From: Symsagittifera roscoffensis
Lineage: Eukaryota > Xenacoelomorpha > Acoela > Convolutidae
Length of the DNA stretch: 64,000 bases
NCBI RefSeq assembly: GCF_963678635.1
Contig: NC_087070.1
Coordinates: forward strand, 47,287,467-47,351,466
Reading direction: 5' to 3'
Positions within the stretch are counted from its first letter, which is position 1. Each line of letters begins with the position of its first letter. A model generated the notes under the pieces. The model saw nothing but the letters and a program-made list of their open reading frames with translations. It was not told the origin of the DNA and searched no databases. This document shows positions 33,466-44,933 of the stretch, piece after piece. The translations under genes were made by a program, and so were the position numbers.

Positions 33466-33765
33466 TGTTTTAAGAAACTAAACTAGGGGTGATACATTAT
33501 TTTAAGCGTTTTTTTAATCTCTAACACGGTTCTTACTTGATTAAGTCTGACCCCCAAAAACGAGTGATTTGTCTCCAGAGCGAACACCAGTGTTTTCAGA
33601 GCTTGTTTTGTGTTTTAAACTATAAGTTGTTGTTGCCATGCACGATGTAAAAAGTGCAAATATACCGACTATCGAATTGGTTTTCCGAAAATTTTTTACC
33701 GTTAATTCAACTGTTTGAATTGGCTTACTTTTTCAGAGTTTGAGAGTGGAGCGAGCCCATTTTGA
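33390..33765 (+). repeat. tRNA-headed repeat C, copy 1 (candidate SINE or BEL 5' LTR)
   Basis: The tRNA-like head is followed by about 300 bases that match 39,215-39,600 and 42,943-43,328. Shared blocks include TTTGTCTC..G, AC.AGTGTTTT.AGAGCTTG, TTTTGAGCTGTAA or its equivalent, a CGA.TTGTCGGATT-like block, and TT.AC.G.TTGAATTGG. This copy lies upstream of the BEL/Pao gag remnant and the other lies downstream of its pol remnant, so the pair could be the element's LTRs. A tRNA-derived SINE is the alternative. Confidence 0.5.
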
Positions 33766-33769
33766 TGCT

Positions 33770-34335
33770 GCAACCCGCGACAACTTGTTATCAGAAGCTG
33801 TACGACCCGGACTTGAGCGAGTGTATCGACCCGGGCAGACTTGTTTTCAGAAGCTTCCGACCCGGGGCGATTTTGTTTCAGAAACTATATCGATCCGAAC
33901 CACTTGTTCTTAGAAGCTGTACGACCCGAACAGACTTTCAGACTTGGTTTCAGAAGCTGGACGACCCGGACAGACTTTCAGATTTGTTTTCAGAAGCTGG
34001 ACGAGCCGGACAGACTTTCAGATTTGTTTTCAGAAAATGGACGAGCCGGACAGACTTGTTTTCAGATGCTGCACGACACGGACTGGAGTGTATCTACCCG
34101 GACAGACTTTTTTTCAGAAGCTGTCCGACCCGGGGCGACTTGGTTTCAGAAGCTATATCGATCCGGACCACTTGTTCTTAGAAGCTGTACGACCCGGAAG
34201 ACTTTCAGACTTGTTTTCAGAAGCTGGACGACCCGGACAGACTTTCAGATTTGTTTTCAGAAGCTGGACGACCCGGACAGAGTTATTTTCAGAAGCTGTA
34301 CGATGCGGACTCGAGTCTATCCTTCCGGACTAAAG
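33770..34335 (+). repeat. GC-rich minisatellite, CAGAAGCTGGACGACCCGGA unit, with a 268-bp higher-order period
   Basis: A basic unit of about 25-40 bases (TTTTCAGAAGCTGNACGACC then CGGACAGACTTTCAGATTTG) is repeated about fourteen times. A longer block containing ACTATATCGATCCG recurs once, from about 33,891 to 34,159, an offset of 268 bases. All three forward frames stay open (139, 203 and 129 codons), giving repetitive peptides rich in F, R, W, T and D. That is expected of a repeat without stop codons, so I do not annotate a protein. Confidence 0.85.
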
Positions 34336-36385
34336 TGTCTACTTGGACTCGAGGATATCGGACACGAGCGTATCAACCCACACACTAGTGTATCGACACT
34401 GACACGAGTGTATCCTTCACCGAGAGTGATAGCAATCAATTGGCCTAGATAAATAGCGACTTGGACGAGAGAGTTAGAGATCAATTGGCCAAGAGTATTA
34501 GCAAATTGGCTGAGAGTTATACGAAAATTGGACGAAATTCGTCAAAACCCAGTTGGCCGACAATGTCTAAGTGAGCAATTTGCCGAAACTCGTCACGTAG
34601 TGCAGTTAGCCGAAGTTCGTTCCTAGTGCGAGTGTTGGGAATGTCCAGTTGGCCGAAAGTGTTCTGCTAGCCAAAAACTGTTATAGAGGCCTTCTCAGCT
34701 ATCCTGATTGTAGATTTTGGTTCGCGTGGAATTGAAATTTTTCTCGACTCGGAGCTTTTGCCTTTTTCCCGGTGATCGCCCATTCTTGAAAACTTGTTAA
34801 ACAAAACTTTATCAACTTGCCGCTATGAATTTGATAAAGGTATTCTATGTTATAATACGACACAGAGCAAGCTCCGAGATCTATTTTTTTTCCCATTACT
34901 GAAAAATTTGGATAAGTGTCTTTTAACAAAATTAGCACTTTTTCTCGAAATTCAAATGTTTTAGATCAATTTAGTTGGAATAAAGTTCCACATTTTTCTC
35001 GTTACTAAAAGTTTTGCATTAAAATAATCTAGGATTGAATGTCCTTGTGGTCGCATAATAGACATCGGGTACTAGACTAAATACTGAATCCGCGTATGAC
35101 TCAAACCCGCTAAAAGAAATATCCAAAAAAAGTTTTGTGAAAAAGTTTCAATTATTGCCAAAAAAAAACGCAGAGCTCGGCAAACTTTGCTTTACATGAC
35201 AATAAACACTAGTTAAGTGGTCTAGTAGTTTAAAATCAGGCAGAATAATTTGATTTATTCAGGCTCAGATTTTTGCGTGTATTTTGTTGAAAATCAACTG
35301 GCTTGCCTGTTTCCTCACCCCTCTTGTTAAAGATAAAAACACACCCCGTTTCGCTCGTAAGTCTATCGATTAGGTGTTTTCGCTGTTAAGTGTGGTGGTC
35401 TGGTTAGTTGATTTTAAATTGAGTGAAATTGAGTAAAGTTGAATTTTTTAGCCTCCGTTTTTTTCCTCGTGTGTTGTTCGAATTCAACCGACCACTTAAT
35501 TCCCAACCCCATTAGTAAGAAAGGTTGCGATGGTGTGCAGAAACCCGGTTTAAGTTTGAACATCAATGCTAAAGTTTCTGCAGAAAAAGTATTCAGTTCT
35601 ATCTGCACCATTTTCTATCTTCACATACCGAGAATGTCATTCGGCACGATTCCATTAAAAGTTTCATAAGTGATCATAGCAGTAAGCAAAACCGCAGAAT
35701 AAGAACTGGGCTGTTTATATATTTATTACTGCGGTACAAGAAAAACCTATGTGCAATCGTTTACTACCAAAGGAGCAGTACTGAGCATATAAAGAAGCAA
35801 TTAGTTGGCCAGGTGTTCTCGTACTTATTGTGGCAAAAGACTTCATTTCTAAGTGCAAGGCTGAGGATCAGTTGGTCAATCAGATGTACAAGAAACTTCA
35901 CCTGCCTGCTCGCCTTGAGTTAAAGACTCTCCTCTTGTTAAAGCGTTACAGCGCCAGCCTCAGTGTTCTCAAAACCAGTAAACAGTGAAAATGTTTAATC
36001 CTTTAACACCCGAAAGCCATACAAAACAAGTTTAAGCAGAGGTTTCATTTAGTTAAAATAGTACTCCTAGAAACTAGTCTTTCTGTGATAACTCTCCTCG
36101 TACTTTGAACTCCCCTCTGAGAATTCAAGGATTCAGAACATGTTTCAATGACGAAGAAACATATAAGGCTTATTTCATTGATCACTTGTACCTTCAATGT
36201 CTCTAGCTTAGCTAGCTTGCACAAGTCTCCTTTCTCGTCTCCAAGTCCTTTTTCGCTATTTCGCTCCTATTTCTCCATTTCGCTCGTACACTGAGACTTC
36301 TCCAGAGCTTGTTAGTCGTTTGTTTCCGCATCCTTAAACTCGAACGCTTTCACCTCAAAATCAGCTTTGATTAAAATTAATTCAA
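34336..36385 (+). other. Region upstream of the BEL/Pao gag remnant
   Basis: Less AT-rich than the flanks and possibly the element's leader. From 34,335 to 34,680, ACACGAGTGTATC and TTGGCCGA-type words recur, continuing the repetitive style of the minisatellite. A 76-aa plus-strand frame at 35,439-35,669 begins with a signal-peptide-like MNFLASVFFLVCCSNS, but nothing else supports a gene. Confidence 0.35.
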
Positions 36386-36389
36386 ATAA

Positions 36390-37790
36390 AATGGATTTGA
36401 CTGCCATAGTCTTTGATTGCTGATGTCATACTATCAAAAAAAAACATTTCTTTTGAGCTTTGCTTGTATTTTACAAATCATAATTGACAAGTTTATACTC
36501 GGTAAAAATATGGAAAAAAAACAGAGACTCCACGGAAAAATATCTTCACAAATATCAAGCTCTTGTGATAGAACTCATTGAAAACCAAAACGAAAATCAA
36601 AAAAGAGATTTTTATCTCCACAAATTAACAGAGACTAATAGTAAAGTTTAACAGGAGGTTGAAATTTAGAAACTGTGTTTAGGAAACCCAGAAGCAAATT
36701 AAACTGTAGTAAAGACCCGAAAAGAAAAGGTAGCTGGCGACAAAAAATCTAAACATTTGCTTGAAACTGGAGTCACCGGGTCTAAAAATTTGAAAGAAGA
36801 ATTGAATAAGTTGCGACAGGATCAACTTGCCTTTGATATTAAAACAGCAACAAAATGAAATAGACATGCTAGCATTAGCTGACAATCATACAAGAAAGCT
36901 AGAAGAAGTCGGGTTTGAAAGATTTCAAAACAAAATCTTGGTAGTAATGGTCTGATGAATCATTTTCCATTAGATCACACAGTTCCGCAAAACGTCGCAC
37001 CATCTGCGCCGCAGGTGGCGTTGAATCATCCAAAAATTTATCATTTGTCAACAGCTCATTTAAATGAAAACCGGAGGCAGAATCAGCAGCTTCTTTGATC
37101 ACTAGGCTGCATTGCAAATAGCATGCCTCTTGTGGTCCATTTGAGTAATTCAGCATGAAGTTTGACCCCGCAAACACCTCTGATGACAACGCGTTAGAAT
37201 ACTGATGCGAATGTTTTTTTACCACTCCGATTGGCCGTACTTAAGGTGGGATCAGGCCGCATGGCTGTGGTGGTACCGTGTATTAGTGTCCTCAATGTGA
37301 ACTCTTCGTACCAAGGGTTTTCTAAACCCCTTGTTGGTTCGTCGTTTGAACATCCGGTACAGCAATCAATTTTGGCTCGTGAACTAGCTGAAATAATGAA
37401 AAATAACAGCAAAGATTGCCTCCCAGTATTATAATTCAGTCAATTTGACGGTAATGCTCTGAACTGGCACGCTCAATTTGGACATTTTACTTGAACCCTT
37501 AAATTCAACTATTTGAGTGTTTACGAGAAATTAACTTAACTAAAGGTGCTCGCAACCGGACACGAACGAAACTGTTCAACCGAAATTAATAAAATGTTTG
37601 CATCATATGCTAGAAGCAGTTAGGATTACAAAAACAAACAAGCCTATTTATCCGCCGTGCTTGTTGTGTAAAGGAAAGCATGCCTTTTTGTCTTGCGTTG
37701 GGTTTAACAGAAAGAACTCAACGTGGAAATTTTGAACCTGAGCAAAAAGTTTGCTTTGCGCACCTCAATAGGAACCATTGATTCCGTAAC
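36390..37790 (+). pseudogene. BEL/Pao retrotransposon gag remnant
   Basis: Decayed gag of a BEL/Pao LTR retrotransposon, read on the plus strand through several frames and stops. The N-terminal part (36,540-36,900) is Lys/Glu-rich and would form a coiled coil, as usual in these Gags. The frame at 37,231 runs up to LPVL, meets one TAA at 37,432, and continues in frame with FSQFDGNALNWHAQFGHF (37,435-37,488), the FDGNxLxWxxF signature of BEL/Pao capsid regions. A C-x2-C-x3-H-x4-C zinc knuckle (CLLCKGKHAFLSC) lies at 37,658-37,696. The 3' part from 37,178 belongs to the tandem duplication. Not translatable as it stands. Confidence 0.7.
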
Positions 37791-38059
37791 TGCACGGAGG
37801 CAAAGAAATGTCTCAGACAGGATTGTGAGATTGAATTTTGTTTCACTGTGCTGATAAAACTTTTCGACGAAAACCATTAATCAAAACCGAAAAGTGTTGA
37901 ACATTTTCCCGCTCAAGCGGTTTGAGGAAGCGAAAATCACAAAGAATTACCGAAAAGACTGTTTCCAATTGCAACAGTTGGTATGTCTTCCGATGACAAC
38001 ATTTTTCAGAGGTTGGTTCTTTGAGACGGCTACACATTCTTGTGTATCTCCATCTCTCT

Positions 38060-38428
38060 CGCTAGCCACTTAAAGCTGGTTGGTGAGCCAATCCATTTGC
38101 ACATCAGTGGTTTCAATGCTATAAACGTCATCGAAACTCATTGAGTCAAATTGTCTCGTCTGAATCAAATAACGCCGATTTGTTCTTCACTATGAAATCT
38201 TTTGTGAAACACAACATTTACGTTGGTACAGAATGTATGAATATGCCTGAGTTGCAGGACAAAAATCCTATGTTAGCTTCTATACAGCGCCTACAGTACA
38301 AGTATCAAGATATAGAAGTTATCATAGGACAGGAGTACCACCAGGCCGTCTCTCCGATTGAGCTTCTCATTACTCAAAAACATCTGGCAATGATAATTCA
38401 CCAGAAGATGTACGGAAAAATTTCTTGA
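38060..38428 (+). pseudogene. BEL/Pao protease-RT junction remnant, copy 1
   Basis: The frame before the ATG reads VGEPIHLHISGFNA, the post-protease motif of BEL/Pao polyproteins. The open frame at 38,141-38,428 then gives NMPELQDKNPML and LQYKYQDIEVIIGQEYHQAV, matching the conserved region between protease and reverse transcriptase (the D.EVIIGQD...A..P.E motif). The frame is cut by a one-base deletion near 38,377. The reverse transcriptase core (YVDD motif) is missing: sequence passes almost directly to RNase H-type sequence. Confidence 0.75.
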
Positions 38429-38479
38429 GGGGCACTCACGCCTCCTTGTATAAGATCAACTGACAATTTTCCGCAGTTA

Positions 38480-38960
38480 CTTCACGGAAGCTGTGGATCG
38501 TATCGAGCTTCACACGATTTGTGAAAGCTCGCAGCATCTTTTCTGTGCCGTTGGGTCTTTGCGTGCGCTCGCACAGAACTAGAACATCTTTTGTCTTCGA
38601 TAGGGCGTTTTTTGCGCCAAGGAAAGCGTTGTCAAAACCCAAGTTAGGGCTTCAATCTGCTTTACTTGCCAAACGGTTAAAAATTGAAAGTATGAAAACA
38701 CTCACAGTTAAAGTGAATGATATCTTCATGTGAACAGATGGTGCCACCGCACTGCAGTGGCCTAAACCTAACGATAGGTTGCCTGTCCATCCTCTGGAGC
38801 GTTAACCCCCAACCAATCCCGAGAATATTTTGATCATATGAAAAAGTACATACGAATCCAGTCGTACGCCGACGCTATATGGTCTCGTTGTCTACGAAAA
38901 TATGTCACTTTACCTCACAAGATTGCGAAAGGTAACAACCAATCTGAAAACGAGTGATCT
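38480..38960 (+). pseudogene. BEL/Pao RT connection/RNase H remnant, copy 1
   Basis: The open frame 38,521-38,733 encodes APRKALSKPKLGLQSALLAK, the counterpart of the conserved PLSIPRLELQAALLA motif that precedes the BEL/Pao RNase H active site. It ends at VNDIFM followed by TGA where a Trp codon is expected, and then TDGATALQW, so the catalytic Asp is still visible past one nonsense change. Everything between here and the protease-RT junction is deleted. Confidence 0.7.
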
Positions 38961-39214
38961 TTTCTGAATGATTGAACCCGATAGCTCGCGATAATTTTGC
39001 CCTCTTGCCCGCATCGTTAAGTTTTTACTACGGCGAAGACGAATACACACGTTCTGCTCTTATGTTGACATCCACGACCGAACTTACCCTACCGACGGTA
39101 GGCTTGCCCCAGCTCTTCAATCTTTGGGGTAGGAGGATGCTGCAGTGCAAAATAGGTTGTGTTAGTGTGAAAGTAAAGAACAAGTGAAAACGCTCAAAGA
39201 CTAACAGGACTAAA

Positions 39215-39600
39215 GTAAATTACAACGGCTAAACCGCCGGTCACTCGGGTTCGAATCTCCCAGTACCCTAAGCTTCATACATGCAAAACCGAGGGTCTAT
39301 AGTCCACTTTGATTCGTTTTTCAAAGTTTTTTTTTCTCTGAACGGGTTCAGATTTAACCAGTTTGTTTTGATCTCTAAAGAAGACTATTTGTCTCAAGGA
39401 CAAATACTAGTGTTTTGAGAGCTTGCTTCGAGTTTTGAGCTGTAAATTCTTGGGGCTATGAACGACTTATAATGTTCAATTTCAACGATTGTCGGATTTA
39501 TTTGCCGAGAAACATTTGCTGTTACTTCAAGGGTTTGAATGGGAGTAATTGCAGGTTTTATCAGTGTTTGAAATTGAAGCAAGCATAGGCTTTTCAATTT
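39215..39600 (+). repeat. tRNA-headed repeat C, copy 2 (candidate 3' LTR or SINE)
   Basis: Matches 33,390-33,765. The head here is more decayed: the B-box-like CGGGTTCGAATCTCCC is clear, but the A box is not. It lies about 250 bases after the BEL/Pao RNase H remnant, on the same strand. Confidence 0.55.
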
Positions 39601-40904
39601 TGTAAAATAAGGGAAAATACTCTAATGAAGCAACAACAAGGATAGTGATCATCCTTAATTTTTGTTTTCGCCAATGCAAACAGACCAAAATGTTTTTCAA
39701 AATTTATAAACTATTTTCTTAGCACAAAAAAATGTGCCAAAAGAACCATTCGAGCTAACGCTCACTTAATTTGCGAAAAAAAAATTTGTTCGTTTGTTGG
39801 TTATTTGAGGTATTTGGTGAGTTTTTGAGCAAAAATTTTGCCGGTTTGTAGTTACTGTCATCCAAGATTTATTTAGGTTGGTTGAGATTCAAGCGTTACA
39901 TACAAATAATGTACTACTGTCAGTAGCGTTCAGAGGGGGGCGGTGGACCGCCTCTCCCCTCAATTTTGGTTGCCAAAAATTTCCAAAGGTGGTTCCTTTG
40001 GTTCAACTTTAATTTAAATCATGAACGTCAAAAATATCCAAGCTTAGCAAATCTTTAGAATGAACAAATCGCTACCCGGGATTTTTTTTTAAAAATGTGT
40101 CTAATTTTTCTAATGGAAATCTAAATTAGGGAAATCAGTTTTATTTGTTTTATAGCGCGTTTCATATTAATATTTTCTTAGTTTGATTTGAAGGTCTTTG
40201 ACATATCACTTGATAGATACCTTTTAAGAATATGTCACCTGAAATTGAAATCGGTTTTGATATATTTTCGAAAAATGTTGACCAGGGTAATTGGTGAACG
40301 ACTGAAACAATGGATCATGAATTGATTGGCGTAAACTTAAGGCCATAAACCGTGAATAAATTTTGGATCAGACTAATCCTGGAACAGCAACTTCATTTAA
40401 AAAATATGTAGCTTTTTAGACAGAAATTTAAGCTGAAAAAAAATTGTTCATATGTTACAGCATTCCAGTTATCAAGAGAGTTCCAAGTTTTACACAAATC
40501 AAACACAGTTTCAATAAGAAAATTATCACTGAGAATTGCGAACCGTTTGACGAAAAAGTGCTCATAATTCAAAAAATAATAATTTATTTGTGGGGTTTAG
40601 TGTTGCCAAACTGAAGAATTGATATCTGTCTAGATTGCAAGCCTTACAAAGAGTCGATATGCGCAAAAAATGAGTAAAAAACAGAAGATGAAGTACAAAT
40701 TATTCACATTTGGCGAAATCTGATTCTGAAGTTGATATGAACGTTATAATTTTCAGCTTTGACTCAAAGGAGTTTAGAATCAAATTGACTAAATTTTTAT
40801 TGGGGTCAAATTATCTCACGAACTGCTCGGATCGACTAAAACTTCTATTCATTCAATTTTCTAAATCGAACAACACTTTTTTCTTTAAATTTTCTACAGA
40901 TTTT
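39601..40904. other. Tail of duplication copy 1, no gene recognised
   Basis: Contains a GC-rich snap-back patch near 39,935-39,960 (GGGGGGCGGTGGACCGCCTC) and a 66-aa frame at 40,710-40,910 without known motifs. The rest is AT-rich. Confidence 0.4.
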
Positions 40905-41161
40905 CTCTGATGACAACGCGTTAGAATACTGATGCGAATGTTTTTTTACCACTCCGATTGGCCGTACTTAAGGTGGGATCAGGCCGCATGGCTGTGGTGG
41001 TACCGTGTATTAGTGTCCTCAATGTGAACTCTTCGTACCAAGGGTTTTCTAAACCCCTTGTTGGTTCGTCGTTTGAACATCCGGTACAGCAATCAATTTT
41101 GGCTCGTGAACTAGCTGAAATAATGAAAAATAACAGCAAAGATTGCCTCCCAGTATTATAA

Positions 41162-41425
41162 TTCAGTCAATTTGACGGTAATGCTCTGAACTGGCACGCT
41201 CAATTTGGACATTTTACTTGAACCCTTAAATTCAACTATTTGAGTGTTTACGAGAAATTAACTTAACTAAAGGTGCTCGCAACCGGACACGAACGAAACT
41301 GTTCAACCGAAATTAATAAAATGTTTGCATCATATGCTAGAAGCAGTTAGGATTACAAAAACAAACAAGCCTATTTATCCGCCGTGCTTGTTGTGTAAAG
41401 GAAAGCATGCCTTTTTGTCTTGCGT
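41162..41425 (+). pseudogene. BEL/Pao gag 3' part remnant, copy 2
   Basis: Same FDGNALNW segment and CCHC knuckle as copy 1, at 41,162-41,215 and 41,385-41,423. The N-terminal gag part is absent because the duplication starts inside gag. The same in-frame TAA precedes it, so copy 2 was already defective when formed. Confidence 0.7.
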
Positions 41426-41786
41426 TGGGTTTAACAGAAAGAACTCAACGTGGAAATTTTGAACCTGAGCAAAAAGTTTGCTTTGCGCACCTCAATAGGA
41501 ACCATTGATTCCGTAACTGCACGGAGGCAAAGAAATGTCTCAGACAGGATTGTGAGATTGAATTTTGTTTCACTGTGCTGATAAAACTTTTCGACGAAAA
41601 CCATTAATCAAAACCGAAAAGTGTTGAACATTTTCCCGCTCAAGCGGTTTGAGGAAGCGAAAATCACAAAGAATTACCGAAAAGACTGTTTCCAATTGCA
41701 ACAGTTGGTATGTCTTCCGATGACAACATTTTTCAGAGGTTGGTTCTTTGAGACGGCTACACATTCTTGGGTATCTCTATCTCTCT

Positions 41787-42191
41787 CGCTAGCCACTTAA
41801 AGCTGGTTGGTGAGCCAATCCATTTGCACATCAGTGGTTTCAATGCTATAAACGTCATCGAAACTCATTGAGTCAAATTGTCTCGTCTGAATCAAATAAC
41901 GCCGATTTGTTCTTCACTATGAAATCTTTTGTGAAACACAACATTTACGTTGGTACAGAATGTATTAATATGCCTGAGTTGCAGGACAAAAATCCTATGT
42001 TAGCTTCTATACAGCGCCTACAGTACAAGTATCAAGATATAGAAGTTATCATAGGACAGGAGTACCACCAGGCCGTCTCTCCGATTGAGCTTCTCATTAC
42101 TCAAAAAACATCTGGCAATGATAATTCACCAGAAGATGTACGGAAAAATTTCTTGAGGGGCACTCACGCCTCCTTGTATAAGATCAACTGA
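41787..42191 (+). pseudogene. BEL/Pao protease-RT junction remnant, copy 2
   Basis: The frame at 41,868-42,191 is 107 codons, longer than in copy 1 because it retains the sixth A near 42,103. It continues into TSGNDNSPEDVRKNFLRGTH before stopping. It has the same NMPELQDK and DIEVIIGQ motifs. Copy 2 is closer to the ancestral frame here. Confidence 0.75.
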
Positions 42192-42204
42192 CAATTTTCC
42201 GCAG

Positions 42205-42690
42205 TTACTTCACGGAAGCTGTGGATCGTATCGAGCTTCACACGATTTGTGAAAGCTCGCAGCATCTTTTCTGTGCCGTTGGGTCTTTGCGTGCGCTCGC
42301 ACAGAACTAGAACATCTTTTGTCTTCGATAGGGCGTTTTTTGCGCCAAGGAAAGCGTTGTCAAAACCCAAGTTAGGGCTTCAATCTGCTTTACTTGCCAA
42401 ACGGTTAAAAATTGAAAGTATGAAAACACTCACAGTTAAAGTGAATGATATCTTCATGTGAACAGATGGTGCCACCGCACTGCAGTGGCCTAAACCTAAC
42501 GATAGGTTGCCTGTCCATCCTCTGGAGCGTTAACCCCCAACCAATCCCGAGAATATTTTGATCATATGAAAAAGTACATACGAATCCAGTCGTACGCCGA
42601 CGCTATATGGTCTCGTTGTCTACGAAAATATGTCACTTTACCTCACAAGATTGCGAAAGGTAACAATCAATCTGAAAACGAGTGATCTTT
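42205..42690 (+). pseudogene. BEL/Pao RT connection/RNase H remnant, copy 2
   Basis: Identical to copy 1 in the KLGLQSALLAK motif and in the TGA before TDGATALQW. The shared nonsense codon and shared RT deletion show that the decay predates the duplication. Confidence 0.7.
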
Positions 42691-42942
42691 TCTGAATGAT
42701 TGAACCCGATAGCTCGCGATAATTTTGCCCTCTCGCCCGCATCGTTAAGTTTTTACTACGGCGAAGACGAATACACACGTTCTGCTCTTATGTTGACATC
42801 CACGACCGAACTTACCCTACCGACGGTAGGCTTGCCCCAGCTCTTCAATCTTTGGGGTAGGAGGATGCTGCAGTGCAAAATAGGTTGTGTTAGTGTGAAA
42901 GTAAAGAACAAGTGAAAACGCTCAAAGACTAACAGGACTAAA

Positions 42943-43328
42943 GTAAATTACAACGGCTAAACCGCCGGTCACTCGGGTTCGAATCTCCCAGTACCCTAAG
43001 CTTCATACATGCAAAACCGAGGGTCTATAGTCCACTTTGATTCGTTTTTCAAAGTTTTTTTTTCTCTGAACGGGTTCAGATTTAACCAGTTTGTTTTGAT
43101 CTCTAAAGAAGACTATTTGTCTCAAGGACAAATACTAGTGTTTTGAGAGCTTGCTTCGAGTTTTGAGCTGTAAATTCTTGGGGCTATGAACGACTTATAA
43201 TGTTCAATTTCAACGATTGTCGGATTTATTTGCCGAGAAACATTTGCTGTTACTTCAAGGGTTTGAATGGGAGTAATTGCAGGTTTTATCAGTGTTTGAA
43301 ATTGAAGCAAGCATAGGCTTTTCAATTT
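42943..43328 (+). repeat. tRNA-headed repeat C, copy 3
   Basis: Third copy of repeat C, carried within duplication copy 2 and nearly identical to 39,215-39,600. Confidence 0.55.
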
Positions 43329-44933
43329 TGTAAAATAAGGGAAAATACTCTAATGAAGCAACAACAAGGATAGTGATCATCCTTAATTTTTGTTTTCGCC
43401 AATGCAAACAGACCAAAATGTTTTTCAAAATTTATAAACTATTTTCTTAGCACAAAAAAATGTGCCAAAAGAACCATTCGAGCTAACGCTCACTTAATTT
43501 GCGAAAAAAAAATTTGTTCGTTTGTTGGTTATTTGAGGTATTTGGTGAGTTTTTGAGCAAAAATTTTGCCGGTTTGTAGTTACTGTCATCCAAGATTTAT
43601 TTGGGTTGGTTGAGATTCAAGCGTTACATACAAATAATGTACTACTGTCAGTAGCGTGCAGAGGGGGGCGGTGGACCGCCTCTCCCCTCAATTTTGGTTG
43701 CCAAAAATTTCCAAAGGTGGTTCCTTTGGTTCAACTTTAATTTAAATCATGAACGTCAAAAATATCCAAGCTTAGCAAATCTTTAGAATGAACAAATCGC
43801 TACCCGGGATTTTTTTTTAAAAATGTGTCTAATTTTTCTAATGGAAATCTAAATTAGGGAAATCAGTTTTATTTGTTTTATAGCGCGTTTCATATTAATA
43901 TTTTCTTAGTTTGATTTGAAGGTCTTTGACATATCACTTGATAGATACCTTTTAAGAATATGTCACCTGAAATTGAAATCGGTTTTGATATATTTTCGAA
44001 AAATGTTGACCAGGGTAATTGGTGAACGACTGAAACAATGGAGCATGAATTGATTGGCGTAAACTTAAGGCCATAAACCGTGAATAAATGTTGGATCAGA
44101 CTAATCCTGGAACAGCAACTTCATTTAAAAAATATGTAGCTTTTTAGACAGAAATTTAAGCTGAAAAAAAATTGTTCATATGTTATAGCATTCCAGTTAT
44201 CAAGAGAGTTCCAAGTTTTACACAAATCAAACACAGTTTCAATAAGAAACTTATCAATGAGAATTAGGAACCGTTTGACGAAAAAGTGCTCATAATTCAA
44301 AAAATAATAATTTATTTGTGGGGTTTAGTGTTGCCAAACTGAAGAATTGATATCTGTCTAGATTGCAAGCCTTACAAAGAGTCGATATGCGCAAAAAATG
44401 AGTAAAAAACAGAAGATGAAGTACAAATTATTCACATTTGGCGAAATCTGATTCTGAAGTTGATATGAACGTTATAATTTTCAGCTTTGACTCAAAGGAG
44501 TTTAGAATCAAGTTGACTAAATTTTTATTGGGGTCAAATTATCTCACGAACTGCTCGGATCGACTAAAACTTCTATTCTTAATCGAATTTTCTAAATCGA
44601 ACAACACTTTTTTCTTTTAATTTTCTACAGATTTTTACGTAGGGAAACATTAATTAAATCTCTCGATGAGCAGTTTTTATTTAAAGAAAAATGTATGACG
44701 AGCAGATTTTTTTTTATAAAATAAGCCTAAAAACTTACTGCACAAATACAAAAAACTCAAGCTAATTTGGTGTCCTCAATGGAATTTTGGGTTTTGACCG
44801 AAAACAAAATTCTACGTATGTGTTTTACAACAAAAACAGGGGTTAAAACAGTTGGCAAAAATCAGAGAGATAGATTGCATTATTTGGGTAGTCATGTTAC
44901 TTGATGTGATCACTTTTATTAATGAAAACTTCT
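43329..44933. other. Tail of duplication copy 2 and its flank
   Basis: Holds the second copy of the 39.6-40.9 kb tail. From 44,637 it is ordinary AT-rich DNA up to the hAT-type MITE. No gene seen. Confidence 0.4.

Larger units (their letters stand above)
37178..40904 (+). repeat. Tandem duplication unit, copy 1 (3,727 bp)
   Basis: Begins at CTCTGATGACAACGCGTTAG and runs to the point where the same string restarts at 40,905. It contains the 3' part of BEL/Pao gag, protease-region and RNase H remnants, repeat C and about 1.3 kb of further DNA. Compared with copy 2 it differs by scattered single bases plus a one-base deletion in the A run near 38,377 that shortens the protease-region frame. The duplication therefore happened recently, after the element had already decayed. 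Confidence 0.95.
40905..44636 (+). repeat. Tandem duplication unit, copy 2
   Basis: Repeats 37,178-40,904 at an offset of 3,727 bases, becoming 3,728 after an extra A near 42,103. It ends in TTTCTACAGATTTT, after which the flanking DNA differs. Identity by eye is above 99%. Its left junction is a microhomology of three to five bases (CTCTG), consistent with replication slippage or end joining. Confidence 0.95.

Noticed and set aside
33841..34452. 203-codon open frame as a protein-coding gene
   Set aside because: It is read through a minisatellite that is open in all three frames because the unit lacks stop codons. The peptide is low-complexity, and no splice or start signals support it.
36899..37412. 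Minus-strand frames of 108 and 72 aa over the gag region
   Set aside because: The plus strand carries recognisable BEL/Pao gag pieces in several frames. The minus-strand peptides show no independent family match.
38436..38642. Minus-strand frame at 38.4-38.6 kb (and its copy at 42.2-42.4 kb) as a gene
   Set aside because: It is the shadow of the plus-strand BEL/Pao RNase H remnant, which has clear family motifs.
38521..38760. TGA read as Trp (alternative genetic code)
   Set aside because: The TGA before TDGATALQW sits where Trp is normal, but other stops (TAA in gag) and frameshifts in the same element show simple decay. The EF-hand gene needs no recoding.
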